A stretch of 64,000 nucleotides of DNA, taken from Pseudomonas chlororaphis subsp. aurantiaca (GTDB taxonomy: Bacteria; Pseudomonadota; Gammaproteobacteria; Pseudomonadales; Pseudomonadaceae). The stretch covers positions 5,704,001 to 5,768,000 of the forward strand of contig NZ_CP059162.1 in assembly GCF_013466605.1 (NCBI RefSeq), read 5' to 3'. The position numbers were made by a program, and so were the translations under genes. Shown piece by piece: positions 46,333-53,557 of this stretch; the first letter of the stretch is position 1; every line of letters begins with the position of its first letter. The notes beneath the pieces were generated by a model. The model made no database searches. It was not told the origin of the DNA and saw nothing but the letters and a program-made list of their open reading frames with translations.

Positions 46333-46364
46333 GCGCCCCCATACCGATTGCAGGCGCTTTTTTT
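46333..46364 (+). terminator. Attenuator-like terminator in the leader
   Basis: GCGCC (46333-46337) pairs with GGCGC (46353-46357), followed by seven T. It lies between the upstream target site and the antisense RNA, where RNA pairing could promote or prevent termination. Confidence 0.55.
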
Positions 46365-46385
46365 GTGCCCGCATTCCCGTTTTAT

Positions 46386-46463
46386 GGTGGCTGTGCGTGG
46401 GAGACCTTCGGGTCTGCCGGGGTCCTGTATGCCCGGTCCGCTAACCCGCGCACAGCTGCCACC
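46386..46463 (+). ncRNA. C4/CI-type antisense RNA (phage immunity RNA)
   Basis: About 78 bases closed by the stem GGTGGC/GCCACC extended by TGTGCG/CGCACA, with an inner hairpin AGACC-TTCG-GGTCT. The single-stranded region holds CCTGTATG (46424-46431) and CCGCTAACCC (46438-46447), each complementary to two target copies, one upstream (46301-46325) and one downstream (46471-46507). This is the design of phage P4 CI RNA and phage P1 c4 RNA: the RNA is processed from the leader and pairs with the targets to stop expression of the genes behind. GCTGCCAC (46455-46462) also pairs with GTGGCAGC at 46486. Family membership is judged by architecture; a covariance search was not possible. Confidence 0.75.
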
Positions 46464-46470
46464 CAAATTC

Positions 46471-46509
46471 GTTTAGCGGCGAACCGTGGCAGCTCCTCAC
46501 ATACAGGAG
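46471..46509 (+). promoter_or_regulatory. Downstream target site of the antisense RNA
   Basis: GTTTAGCGG (46471-46479), GTGGCAGC (46486-46493) and CATACAGGAG (46500-46509) repeat the upstream target. The last block includes the ribosome site GGAG of the small gene at 46519, so antisense pairing would directly block its translation. Confidence 0.72.
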
Positions 46510-46518
46510 TTACGCCAG

Positions 46519-46680
46519 ATGAAACACGCCCTCAATCCGTCCAAAATTCGCGCCGCTGCACACCGCGCAATGGCTCTCGCCGCTTTACACGCCAACTCCA
46601 GCCTCGCTACTCGCCTTGCCCGTTACAACGCCCATATGGTCAAAGCTCGCGCTCTCGAAGCCGCAGGCGGTGCCCAATGA
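46519..46680 (+). CDS. Small alanine-rich protein in the kil/icd position
   Basis: 53 residues starting MKHALNPSKIRAAAHRAMAL, basic and alanine-rich, one long amphipathic helix. GGAG lies 9 bases before the ATG and inside the antisense target. In phages P1 and P4 the first gene after the antisense target encodes a killing or cell-division-inhibiting peptide (icd, kil); this gene holds the same place, but no sequence similarity is claimed. Its stop overlaps the next start (ATGA). Confidence 0.65.
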   Translation: MKHALNPSKIRAAAHRAMALAALHANSSLATRLARYNAHMVKARALEAAGGAQ

Positions 46681-46967
46681 ACTCCTCCCTCAGCTTCGCC
46701 TTGCCCGAAGACCTGCTCTGCGTCAGCAAAGACATCGAGAAGGGTGTCCCTGTTGATGCAATCACCTGTGCTATCAACCGCGCAGAGTCCGTACTGATGT
46801 TGCTTGAGGACCATTTCGAAAGCGAAAGCGACAGACCACGCCTAGCCAATCACGTCCTAGCTGCGGTTATTTGGGATGTTCGGGGCACCCTGGGATTGAT
46901 CAAAACCCTAACCCTGCACGGTGACACCACGTCTGTTCCGATGGATCAGAAAGGCGGTGCGCTATGA
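46677..46967 (+). CDS. Small element protein of unknown function
   Basis: 96 residues from MNSSLSFALPEDLLCVSKDI, coupled by ATGA overlaps to both neighbours. Mainly helical and acidic, with a central AINRAESVLMLLEDHFESE. No family recognised. The upstream leader frame is in phase with it, which may lead to longer annotations. Confidence 0.65.
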   Translation: MNSSLSFALPEDLLCVSKDIEKGVPVDAITCAINRAESVLMLLEDHFESESDRPRLANHVLAAVIWDVRGTLGLIKTLTLHGDTTSVPMDQKGGAL

Positions 46968-47236
46968 ACGCTTCCACCACGCTGGGCCACGCCACCTTTT
47001 CCCGCGTCAACGCTACCGACCTGAAGTTGTTCCGGGTGAACGCCGGTGTGCCGGTCGAGGACGCGTTGGAGATGGTGTCATTGCTTCAGCATCACGCAAA
47101 CCAACTCAATCTCGACGCCGCCATGAGCGACAACGGCGAGCGCTTCAGTTGGGCCGCCCTGCACCTGGGCGAGATGGCCAAAGCACTGGTCGACGACATC
47201 AACGACGCGTTGTTTCTGCCGAGGGCTGATACATGA
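46964..47236 (+). CDS. DUF3077 family protein
   Basis: 90 residues. FRVNAGVPVEDALEMVSLL is the DUF3077 core, a small domain common in Pseudomonas islands and often annotated as unknown. It overlaps both neighbours by 4 bases and precedes the primase, so the four small genes and the primase form one transcript under the antisense RNA. Confidence 0.82.
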   Translation: MNASTTLGHATFSRVNATDLKLFRVNAGVPVEDALEMVSLLQHHANQLNLDAAMSDNGERFSWAALHLGEMAKALVDDINDALFLPRADT

Positions 47237-50139
47237 GCCAACGCCCAAACAGCACCGCGAAACGTCCGAGCTTCGCCGACGTGAAAGCCGCCGCGCTGAA
47301 AGACATTGATCGTGTCTTGTCGCACTGGCTGCCCAACGGCAAGCGGGTCGATGGAGGCAAGGAATACACCGCCCCCAATCCGACCCGCACGGACAAACGT
47401 GCCGGGTCGCTCAAGGTCAACTTGAGCAAAGGCACCTGGGCGGATTTTGCTACCGGTGACAAGGGTGGCGACCTAATCGATCTGGTGCGTTACCTCGACG
47501 GCGGCACAGACGTCGAAGCCTGCAACAAGCTGGCGGATATGCTGCACGTATCGGCAGGCGCCGCGCAATCGAAGCCTGCACCGAGCAAAAGCAAAGCACC
47601 GGAATGGATCGCCATCCAACCGATCCCAGTCGAGGTCATGAACAAGTGCCCGGCCAAGCACCGGCAACATGGCGCGCCCTCCAAGGTGTGGATCTATCGC
47701 GATGCCCAAGGCCAGCCGCTCATGGCGCTTTATCGCTTCGACCTTGGGCCGGACGAAGACGGCAAGCCAAGGAAAGTCTTTGCCCCGCTGACCTGGTGCC
47801 AACGCGCCGACAGCCAAACTACTCAATGGCGTTGGCAAGGTCTGCCCGATCCGCGCCCCCTTCTGTGCCTGGACGAACTATCGCAACGGCTCGATGCACC
47901 TGTCGTACTGTGCGAGGGCGAGAAAGCCGCCGATGCCGCTGCCGAGCTGATGCCAAGCTACGTGGCGACCTGCTGGCCGAACGGATCCAACTCTTGGCAT
48001 AAGGCAGACCTGACGCCGCTCAAAGGGCGGTCTGTCTTGTTGTGGCCGGACAACGACTCCAGCGGTCAGAGCTGCATGGAGGCCGTCGCGGAAAAGCTGT
48101 GTGAAATCGGCGCCGCCTCAGTGCACGTACTCGCCCTGGACGTCTTCAAACGCAAGCCCACGCTCAAGAATGGCAAACCGACCTTTGCCAAAGGTGGTCA
48201 ATGGGACGATGGCGACGATGCGGCCGATGCCATCGGCAAAGGCTGGACCGCCGCCCACTTCGACGCGCTGGAAAGCAACGGTGATCTGTTCGGTGTGATC
48301 GAAGAAAAGGCGGTGGTTGCCCAGGTGGAACCCGAGCCGGAACCGAAGCCCAAAGCAGCAGCCAAGCGACCGGCAAAACCGAAAAATGACCTAATGCCAG
48401 GTGGCTTTCGCCTGACGTCCGAAGGCGTGTTTTATGCCGGCGATGACGGCGAAGCACGCCCGGTGTGTTCGCCGCTGGCGATCCTTGCGCGTACCCGTGA
48501 CGAGAAGGGCCACAACTGGGGCTTGCTGGTCGAGTTCGACGACCCCGACGGCACCAAGAAACGCTGGAACATCCCGGCGCGCACCATGACCGGCGACTTC
48601 GGCAAGGACGTGCTTGGACCTTTGGTGGACATGGGACTACGCCTCGCCGGTAGCCGTTCGGGACGCAACGCACGCAACGACCTGCAGAGTTACCTGGGCA
48701 GCTTCGACAGTGCACAACGTGCGCGTCTGGTCACCCGTTTGGGTTGGCATGACAGCGCCTTTCTGCTGCCCGAGCAGCAGGTCGGCGTGCACTCGGAACA
48801 GCTGCACTTCTACGAGGCCGGCGCCCAGCTTCCTCCGATCAGCGAAGCGGGCACTTTGGAACAATGGCAGCAGCAGATCGGCGCGCTGTGCATCGGTAAC
48901 CACCGCTTGGCGTTTGTCGTCGGTGTGGCCTTTGCCGGTCCACTGCTGCACATGCTCGGCCATGAGTCGGGCGGTTTTCACCTGTACGGCGACAGCTCTG
49001 GCGGCAAGACCACTCACCTGCAAGTCGCCGCCTCAATCTACGGCGGACCGCGTCTGGTGCGATCGTGGCGCTCGACCGACAACGCACTGGAGTCCATTGC
49101 CGCCGCGCATTCCGACGGTCTTTTAGTGCTCGATGAGATCGGCATGTGTGACGCCCGAATCATCGGCGAGACGGTGTATATGCTCGGCAACGGCACCGGC
49201 AAGGCCCGCGCCAATGATCGAGGCCAAGCGGGCCGACAGGTGCAAGAGTGGCGCTTGCTGTTCCTCTCCACCGGCGAGAAGACCTTGGCCCAGCACATGG
49301 CCGAAGCCAACAAGGAGCTGAAAGCCGGCATGGAGGTGCGCATGCTTGCCGTTCCGGCCGATGCCAGCAAAGGCCTCGGCATGTTCGACACGCTGAACGG
49401 ATTCGAAGATGCAGCAGCACTGTCAGACGCGCTCAAGGCACGAGTAGGAAATTACTACGGCACCCCGCTCACCGCCTTTCTGACGGCACTCTGCGAACCC
49501 GGCAAGCGCCACGGCTGGGTCGCGATCCTGCGCCGTACGCTAGAAGGCTTCATCGCTCAATCGCTCCCAGCATCTGCCAGCGGTCAAGCGCACCGCGCAG
49601 CTGCTCGCTTCGGCCTCGCGGCTGCCGCGGGCGAACTGGCCACCGCGATGGGCATCACCGGTTGGCCGGACGGCACGGCCACCACCGCCGCTCGCGTGTG
49701 CTTAAGCGCATGGCTGAACGAGCGTGGCGGCGCCGGTAACTTCGAGGGCGACGCGATCTTGGCGCGGCTGCGCCAGGTCATCGAGCGCTTCGGCGAAAGC
49801 CGCTTCACCCGTTGGGAATCGGCGGCGGCCAAGATCGACGAACACGGCCCGCGCACCATTGACCGACTTGGCTTTCGCAAGACGCTGGAGCACGGCATGG
49901 GCGACACCATGCACACCACCAACACCTATTACGTGCTGACCGAGGCATGGCGCTCGGAAATCTTCCGAGGCATGAACCTCACCGCCGTGAACAAGGAGTT
50001 GTTGCAGCGCGGTGTGCTGGAACCCAGTAGCGACGGCAAGGCGTCGAGTCTGGTCAGGTTGCCCGGCCTGGGGCCCCAGCGCTGCTACATCGTGAAGACG
50101 ATTCCGGGAACGGATGAGAGCGAGGCTCGGGCTGCCTGA
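47233..50139 (+). CDS. DUF927 primase/helicase of the element
   Basis: 968 residues. The N-terminal part (about 1-110) has a primase-type zinc-free core with NLSKGTWADFATGDKGGDLIDLV. A Toprim-like segment follows (about 215-310), with VLCEGEKAADAAAELM and LWPDNDSSGQ. The C-terminal DUF927 helicase (about 385-800) has Walker A GDSSGGKTTHLQVAA (near 588) and Walker B LLVLDEIGM (near 632), then an arginine-containing sensor region. The order primase, Toprim, helicase matches proteins that replicate P4-like satellites. It is the last gene of the leader-controlled operon. Likely partner sites are the iterons near 57430. Confidence 0.88.
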   Translation: MSQRPNSTAKRPSFADVKAAALKDIDRVLSHWLPNGKRVDGGKEYTAPNPTRTDKRAGSLKVNLSKGTWADFATGDKGGDLIDLVRYLDGGTDVEACNKLADMLHVSAGAAQSKPAPSKSKAPEWIAIQPIPVEVMNKCPAKHRQHGAPSKVWIYRDAQGQPLMALYRFDLGPDEDGKPRKVFAPLTWCQRADSQTTQWRWQGLPDPRPLLCLDELSQRLDAPVVLCEGEKAADAAAELMPSYVATCWPNGSNSWHKADLTPLKGRSVLLWPDNDSSGQSCMEAVAEKLCEIGAASVHVLALDVFKRKPTLKNGKPTFAKGGQWDDGDDAADAIGKGWTAAHFDALESNGDLFGVIEEKAVVAQVEPEPEPKPKAAAKRPAKPKNDLMPGGFRLTSEGVFYAGDDGEARPVCSPLAILARTRDEKGHNWGLLVEFDDPDGTKKRWNIPARTMTGDFGKDVLGPLVDMGLRLAGSRSGRNARNDLQSYLGSFDSAQRARLVTRLGWHDSAFLLPEQQVGVHSEQLHFYEAGAQLPPISEAGTLEQWQQQIGALCIGNHRLAFVVGVAFAGPLLHMLGHESGGFHLYGDSSGGKTTHLQVAASIYGGPRLVRSWRSTDNALESIAAAHSDGLLVLDEIGMCDARIIGETVYMLGNGTGKARANDRGQAGRQVQEWRLLFLSTGEKTLAQHMAEANKELKAGMEVRMLAVPADASKGLGMFDTLNGFEDAAALSDALKARVGNYYGTPLTAFLTALCEPGKRHGWVAILRRTLEGFIAQSLPASASGQAHRAAARFGLAAAAGELATAMGITGWPDGTATTAARVCLSAWLNERGGAGNFEGDAILARLRQVIERFGESRFTRWESAAAKIDEHGPRTIDRLGFRKTLEHGMGDTMHTTNTYYVLTEAWRSEIFRGMNLTAVNKELLQRGVLEPSSDGKASSLVRLPGLGPQRCYIVKTIPGTDESEARAA

Positions 50140-50230
50140 GGGTATCTCTGCTGATTGAGGTAGCGCCGGCTTATTCCCGGCCTCGCCAGCCGCTCATTCA
50201 ACCCAAACCCAATTTGAAGGAACAAGACAG

Positions 50231-51211
50231 ATGAACGAATTCCAAGCTTCTACCGAACAACACGAACTGCTGGTCAGCGAACTGGACAGCCGGGAGACCA
50301 CCGGGCTTGCACAGCCGATTTCGGAAAGCATTACCGCGAGCGATCTATGCGAAAAGAAGCAACGGTTGATCGACGAGATCGACCAGCTGACCGTCCGCCG
50401 CGATAAATACCTGAGCGAGGCTGAAGAGCACTACGCCAAGATGGCGCCGTTGGAAGCGCTATTGGAAGGCGACGAGGTCATGGAGGCGGACCGGTTGATC
50501 GAAATCCGCACCGAGCACAGCAGGCTGAAACTTCCGTACGATTCCAGTAAACACCATGCTTGGCTCATCGACGCTCAGATCACTCGACGCGAGCAACTGC
50601 TCAATCACAAAACCTTGATGGCGGGTTACACCGACTCGATGGCGAACTGGAAAGCCGACGAGCAAGAGCTCAACGAAAAACGCGACAGCCTCAGCACCCG
50701 CTTGGAACAGATCCAGCAGCAAGCGGTAGAAGACATGGCCAAAGCCCGGCAAGCCGAAACCGATGCCGCCACTGCCTATGCGCAGGCCGTGGCCTGGGGC
50801 GATACCGAGGGCGAAAAGAACGCCAATGCCGACGCGCAGAAGGCCGCGAAAAACCTTGCGACGGCCATCGAACACAATCGTCGCCAACACCTGATCATCG
50901 CCGCGTTGGAACAGGAGCTGGCAATTGTCGACCGACACATTGCCGAGGCGCAAAGGGAACACCTTGCCATCCAGAGAACAGCCATGTTGCTGGCACGGAC
51001 GGTATTGGAAGAACAGTGGAACGAAAAAGCGCAGGCGCTATTGGATTTCGGCGCAAAGCTGTGGGCTGTCCAAGGCATGCTGGGGGGTGATCAACCCAGC
51101 CTCAGGAGGCTGGTGCTTCCTGAAGCAGGTGGAAGCTTCGCCAAATGGAGCAGCAGTGAGCTGTCGGAGCGCGCACTCAAGTTCACTGTAGAAGACATCC
51201 TCTCGCTGTAA
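50231..51211 (+). CDS. Coiled-coil element protein of unknown function
   Basis: 326 residues, nearly all helical. Long heptad-rich coiled coils lie at about 35-95, 130-175 and 190-260 (for example KKQRLIDEIDQLTVRRDKYL). It lacks membrane segments and recognisable catalytic motifs. It follows the primase by 91 bases and is closed by a 12-bp hairpin terminator. A structural or DNA-bridging role is possible but unsupported. Confidence 0.65.
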   Translation: MNEFQASTEQHELLVSELDSRETTGLAQPISESITASDLCEKKQRLIDEIDQLTVRRDKYLSEAEEHYAKMAPLEALLEGDEVMEADRLIEIRTEHSRLKLPYDSSKHHAWLIDAQITRREQLLNHKTLMAGYTDSMANWKADEQELNEKRDSLSTRLEQIQQQAVEDMAKARQAETDAATAYAQAVAWGDTEGEKNANADAQKAAKNLATAIEHNRRQHLIIAALEQELAIVDRHIAEAQREHLAIQRTAMLLARTVLEEQWNEKAQALLDFGAKLWAVQGMLGGDQPSLRRLVLPEAGGSFAKWSSSELSERALKFTVEDILSL

Positions 51212-51227
51212 CCCGCTGAGCCACCTG

Positions 51228-51253
51228 AAACAGCCTACGCACGTAGGCTGTTT
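51228..51253 (+). terminator. 12-bp hairpin terminator
   Basis: AAACAGCCTACG (51228-51239) and CGTAGGCTGTTT (51242-51253) pair perfectly around two bases, with T-rich 3' side. Confidence 0.75.
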
Positions 51254-51276
51254 AGAGCATCGTTAGGATATAGATC

Positions 51277-51465
51277 ATGATCACGCAAATCCGAAGCAGC
51301 ACGAGCTGGAGCGACTCCTTGAAGGCGCGCAAGAAGCATTTGACCGAGCTGATGAAAATCGTGGACATCAAAACGGGCAAAGTCTCGAATGTTCAGACAC
51401 TAACGGTCAACTTGATCAAGAGCGAAATGAGCTTCATCGAAGACCAGTTGCAGGGTCGAAAATAA
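51277..51465 (+). CDS. Small basic element protein
   Basis: 62 residues, MITQIRSSTSWSDSLKARKK at the start, lysine-rich, one helix-rich domain. No family recognised. A weak GTTAGGA ribosome site precedes it. It lies between the coiled-coil gene and the mvaT-like gene. Confidence 0.5.
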   Translation: MITQIRSSTSWSDSLKARKKHLTELMKIVDIKTGKVSNVQTLTVNLIKSEMSFIEDQLQGRK

Positions 51466-51529
51466 GCTGAACTCCATGCTGTAATACAATTCAAATAGAT
51501 ATCGTCAAAACACTAAACAGGGAATGCAA

Positions 51530-51895
51530 ATGTCCAAACTTGCCGAATACCGTCAGCTTGAAAAAGACCTCGCCGAACAACTCCAGGCTTTGGAGGCACT
51601 GAAAAGTGACGGCACGTTGAAAAAAGAAATCGAGTTTGAAACCAAGCTGCGCGAACTGCTCGATAAATACGGCTTCAACCTCAAGCACATCATCAATCTG
51701 CTTGACCCACAGAGCAGCTCGCGCCGCCAAGCGCCTGCTCAAACGACCAGCACTCGCAAGCCTCGCCAGCTGAAGACTTACAAAAACCCACACACCGGTG
51801 AAGTGGTTGAAACCAAAGGCGGCAATCACAAGACGCTGAAAGAGTGGAAAACCAAGCACGGCTCCACCGAGGTGGAAAGCTGGTTGAAAATGTAA
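51530..51895 (+). CDS. MvaT/MvaU-like xenogeneic silencer
   Basis: 121 residues. Start MSKLAEYRQLEKDLAEQLQA is the family's N-terminal dimerising helix. A linker rich in Ser/Arg/Pro (about 70-85) leads to the DNA-binding domain with YKNPHTGEVVETKGGNHKTLKEWK, which contains the GGNHK-type AT-hook-like loop of MvaT. MvaT proteins are the Pseudomonas H-NS counterparts and silence AT-rich acquired DNA. Carried by an island, it may silence the adjacent AT-rich cargo or alter host silencing. Start at 51530 is chosen over 51524 because of spacing to AGGGA. Confidence 0.9.
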   Translation: MSKLAEYRQLEKDLAEQLQALEALKSDGTLKKEIEFETKLRELLDKYGFNLKHIINLLDPQSSSRRQAPAQTTSTRKPRQLKTYKNPHTGEVVETKGGNHKTLKEWKTKHGSTEVESWLKM

Positions 51896-51900
51896 CCACG

Positions 51901-51938
51901 ATCCATCAGCAAGGGCCAAAAGGCCCTTTCTGATGGAT
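51901..51938. terminator. Bidirectional terminator between mvaT-like and helicase genes
   Basis: ATCCATCAG (51901-51909) pairs with CTGATGGAT (51930-51938), and an inner stem AAGGGCC/GGCCCTT tops it. It separates the plus-strand mobility half from the minus-strand cargo half. Confidence 0.85.
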
Positions 51939-53410
51939 TATCGTAGGACAGACATGCACCTGCCTAATACTTCTTCATTGCCTATAATCACAACATTCAA
52001 CCTTTTCCTAGCGCGGGTAATGTTCTGGAAAAGCATTTTGGTCATATTATAATAGGCCGCCCCCTTATAATATAATCCGCCATCTGCACCATACGAAAAA
52101 TACTGATCGATCGGTATCGCGACACCGTCAAACTCTTGCCCGATAACCCGATGCGATGTTTTTTTGGCGACGGCACAATACTTTTCGTGATGTTCATTTC
52201 CGTATTGAGAAGGAGTAAAGCGCAGCACTTCCCACTTACTCTCATTCAATGTATCAAGATAGTATTTTGCATCCTCTAAATTATTAAAATAGCTAAGCTC
52301 GATATTGCTCGTACTTGACAACTGGATATTTCTCCCACTATTAAAAAGAACCCTTATGAAATTTGCAATTTCTTTGTTTGTGCGAATTTTTTCGGACAAC
52401 TTGTATACTACCAGATTTCTTATACCACTTATTGACGCATCTATATCGCTTCTCTCTTCCCAACTAGCTAAAGTCTGAAGCTTGTCATAAGAGAAAATAC
52501 AGCTTCCGTTCGACGCCTGAACCTTATCTACAATATCCTTTAACTGATGAGGGCGAACACGCTGAGCCTCATCAACGATAACAAAATCATATTTCGCCAA
52601 ATCATAAGACAAGTAGCTTTTTATGGGAATAATATTCCACCCCATTCCCCTTAACGCAATCTGCCCATCGTTTAACTGCCCACAATGGATAATAAGATTA
52701 GTTCTCTTAATTTTCGAAAGCTGTTTCGAAATATCATATACAAGCAGAGTTTTTCCAGTACCAGCACTGCCTATCACAGAAATAAATCTCACCATTTTCG
52801 GAAGAGTTAAATACCGTATAATTCGGCTCCTAATCTCCTCCTGCTGATGAGTTAAAAAATACTCATCACGCAAGAACTTCTGAGTAGAGTTGAAAGGTGA
52901 AACCAAGTAATCAGATGGATCAAAAAGATCATCAATAACTTCCTCGTGGTTTATCTCCTGAGAAACAAGCAGATCTCTCAAAAAACCAAAATCGACCTTT
53001 ACTAGGCAGCTGTCCTCCCGTAGATAATACAGTACCATCACATCCGAAACATAGGTAAAACAATATACATATCTACCAACACAGGATAAATAATATCTAT
53101 TTCGCACCAACTGATCTTTTATTTTTTCTTCTGGGCAGGTTTTTTTAAGTTCAACATTAATAATTTTATCCCTCCCAAACCTTAATAAGTCGAACTCCTT
53201 ACCTATTTGGGGGATTTGATAACCAACGTAAAACGCAGAAAAAACATTAGCATCACCTGATAAATCATACAGCCCGCCAACTAGCCCTTTAAGATCTTCG
53301 ATTTCTGCCGGCTTTATTTTTATATCATAATGAGCTAAAAACTGATTAAACACAGGAGACGCCAGTGAAGTATTAGCTTGAACTAAAGACAGGATGTTTA
53401 TGTGTTTCAC
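51938..53410 (-). CDS. PD-(D/E)XK nuclease fused to DUF2075 helicase
   Basis: 490 residues, strongly AT-rich. The N-terminal part (about 75-105) has IGKEFDLLRFGRDKIINVEL followed by KK, matching the D...ExK catalytic pattern of PD-(D/E)XK nucleases. The C-terminal part is a superfamily 1 helicase of the DUF2075 type: Walker A GSAGTGKTLLV (near 222), Walker B DFVIVDEAQRV, and the final VAIPIDQ...NITRARKRLNVVIIGNE with motif V/VI-like residues. DUF2075 proteins occur in defence and mobile contexts. It is the last gene on the minus strand, 147 bases after the HerA gene; it may be an independent single-gene system or the fourth member of that cassette. Confidence 0.8.
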   Translation of the reverse strand: MKHINILSLVQANTSLASPVFNQFLAHYDIKIKPAEIEDLKGLVGGLYDLSGDANVFSAFYVGYQIPQIGKEFDLLRFGRDKIINVELKKTCPEEKIKDQLVRNRYYLSCVGRYVYCFTYVSDVMVLYYLREDSCLVKVDFGFLRDLLVSQEINHEEVIDDLFDPSDYLVSPFNSTQKFLRDEYFLTHQQEEIRSRIIRYLTLPKMVRFISVIGSAGTGKTLLVYDISKQLSKIKRTNLIIHCGQLNDGQIALRGMGWNIIPIKSYLSYDLAKYDFVIVDEAQRVRPHQLKDIVDKVQASNGSCIFSYDKLQTLASWEERSDIDASISGIRNLVVYKLSEKIRTNKEIANFIRVLFNSGRNIQLSSTSNIELSYFNNLEDAKYYLDTLNESKWEVLRFTPSQYGNEHHEKYCAVAKKTSHRVIGQEFDGVAIPIDQYFSYGADGGLYYKGAAYYNMTKMLFQNITRARKRLNVVIIGNEEVLGRCMSVLR

Positions 53411-53557
53411 ATCATACCCCGAAAATCCAATTAAAAATTTAATTTCACTTTCTTAACCTGACGACCATGGCCATTCAAGGTCAGGATCGGGATACCATTA
53501 AACTTTCCTAAAACACTCCTATCATAGAAGCAATTAAATCAAGAACAACTCAACTAC

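Larger units (their letters stand above)
46191..46520 (+). other. Leader region with Ash-like open frame
   Basis: An open frame starts at 46191 (MPEQFMPHPKNPQVIPIVAL) and runs without stop to 46967, joining in frame the gene at 46677. Related frames in databases are named Ash or Icd-like. The DNA here is dominated by RNA structure (antisense RNA and its two targets, a terminator), and the frame crosses all of it, so I treat the open frame as a by-product or a leader peptide rather than a certain 258-residue protein. A possible promoter is TTGCAC at 46243, a 17-base gap and TACTCT at 46266. Confidence 0.45.
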
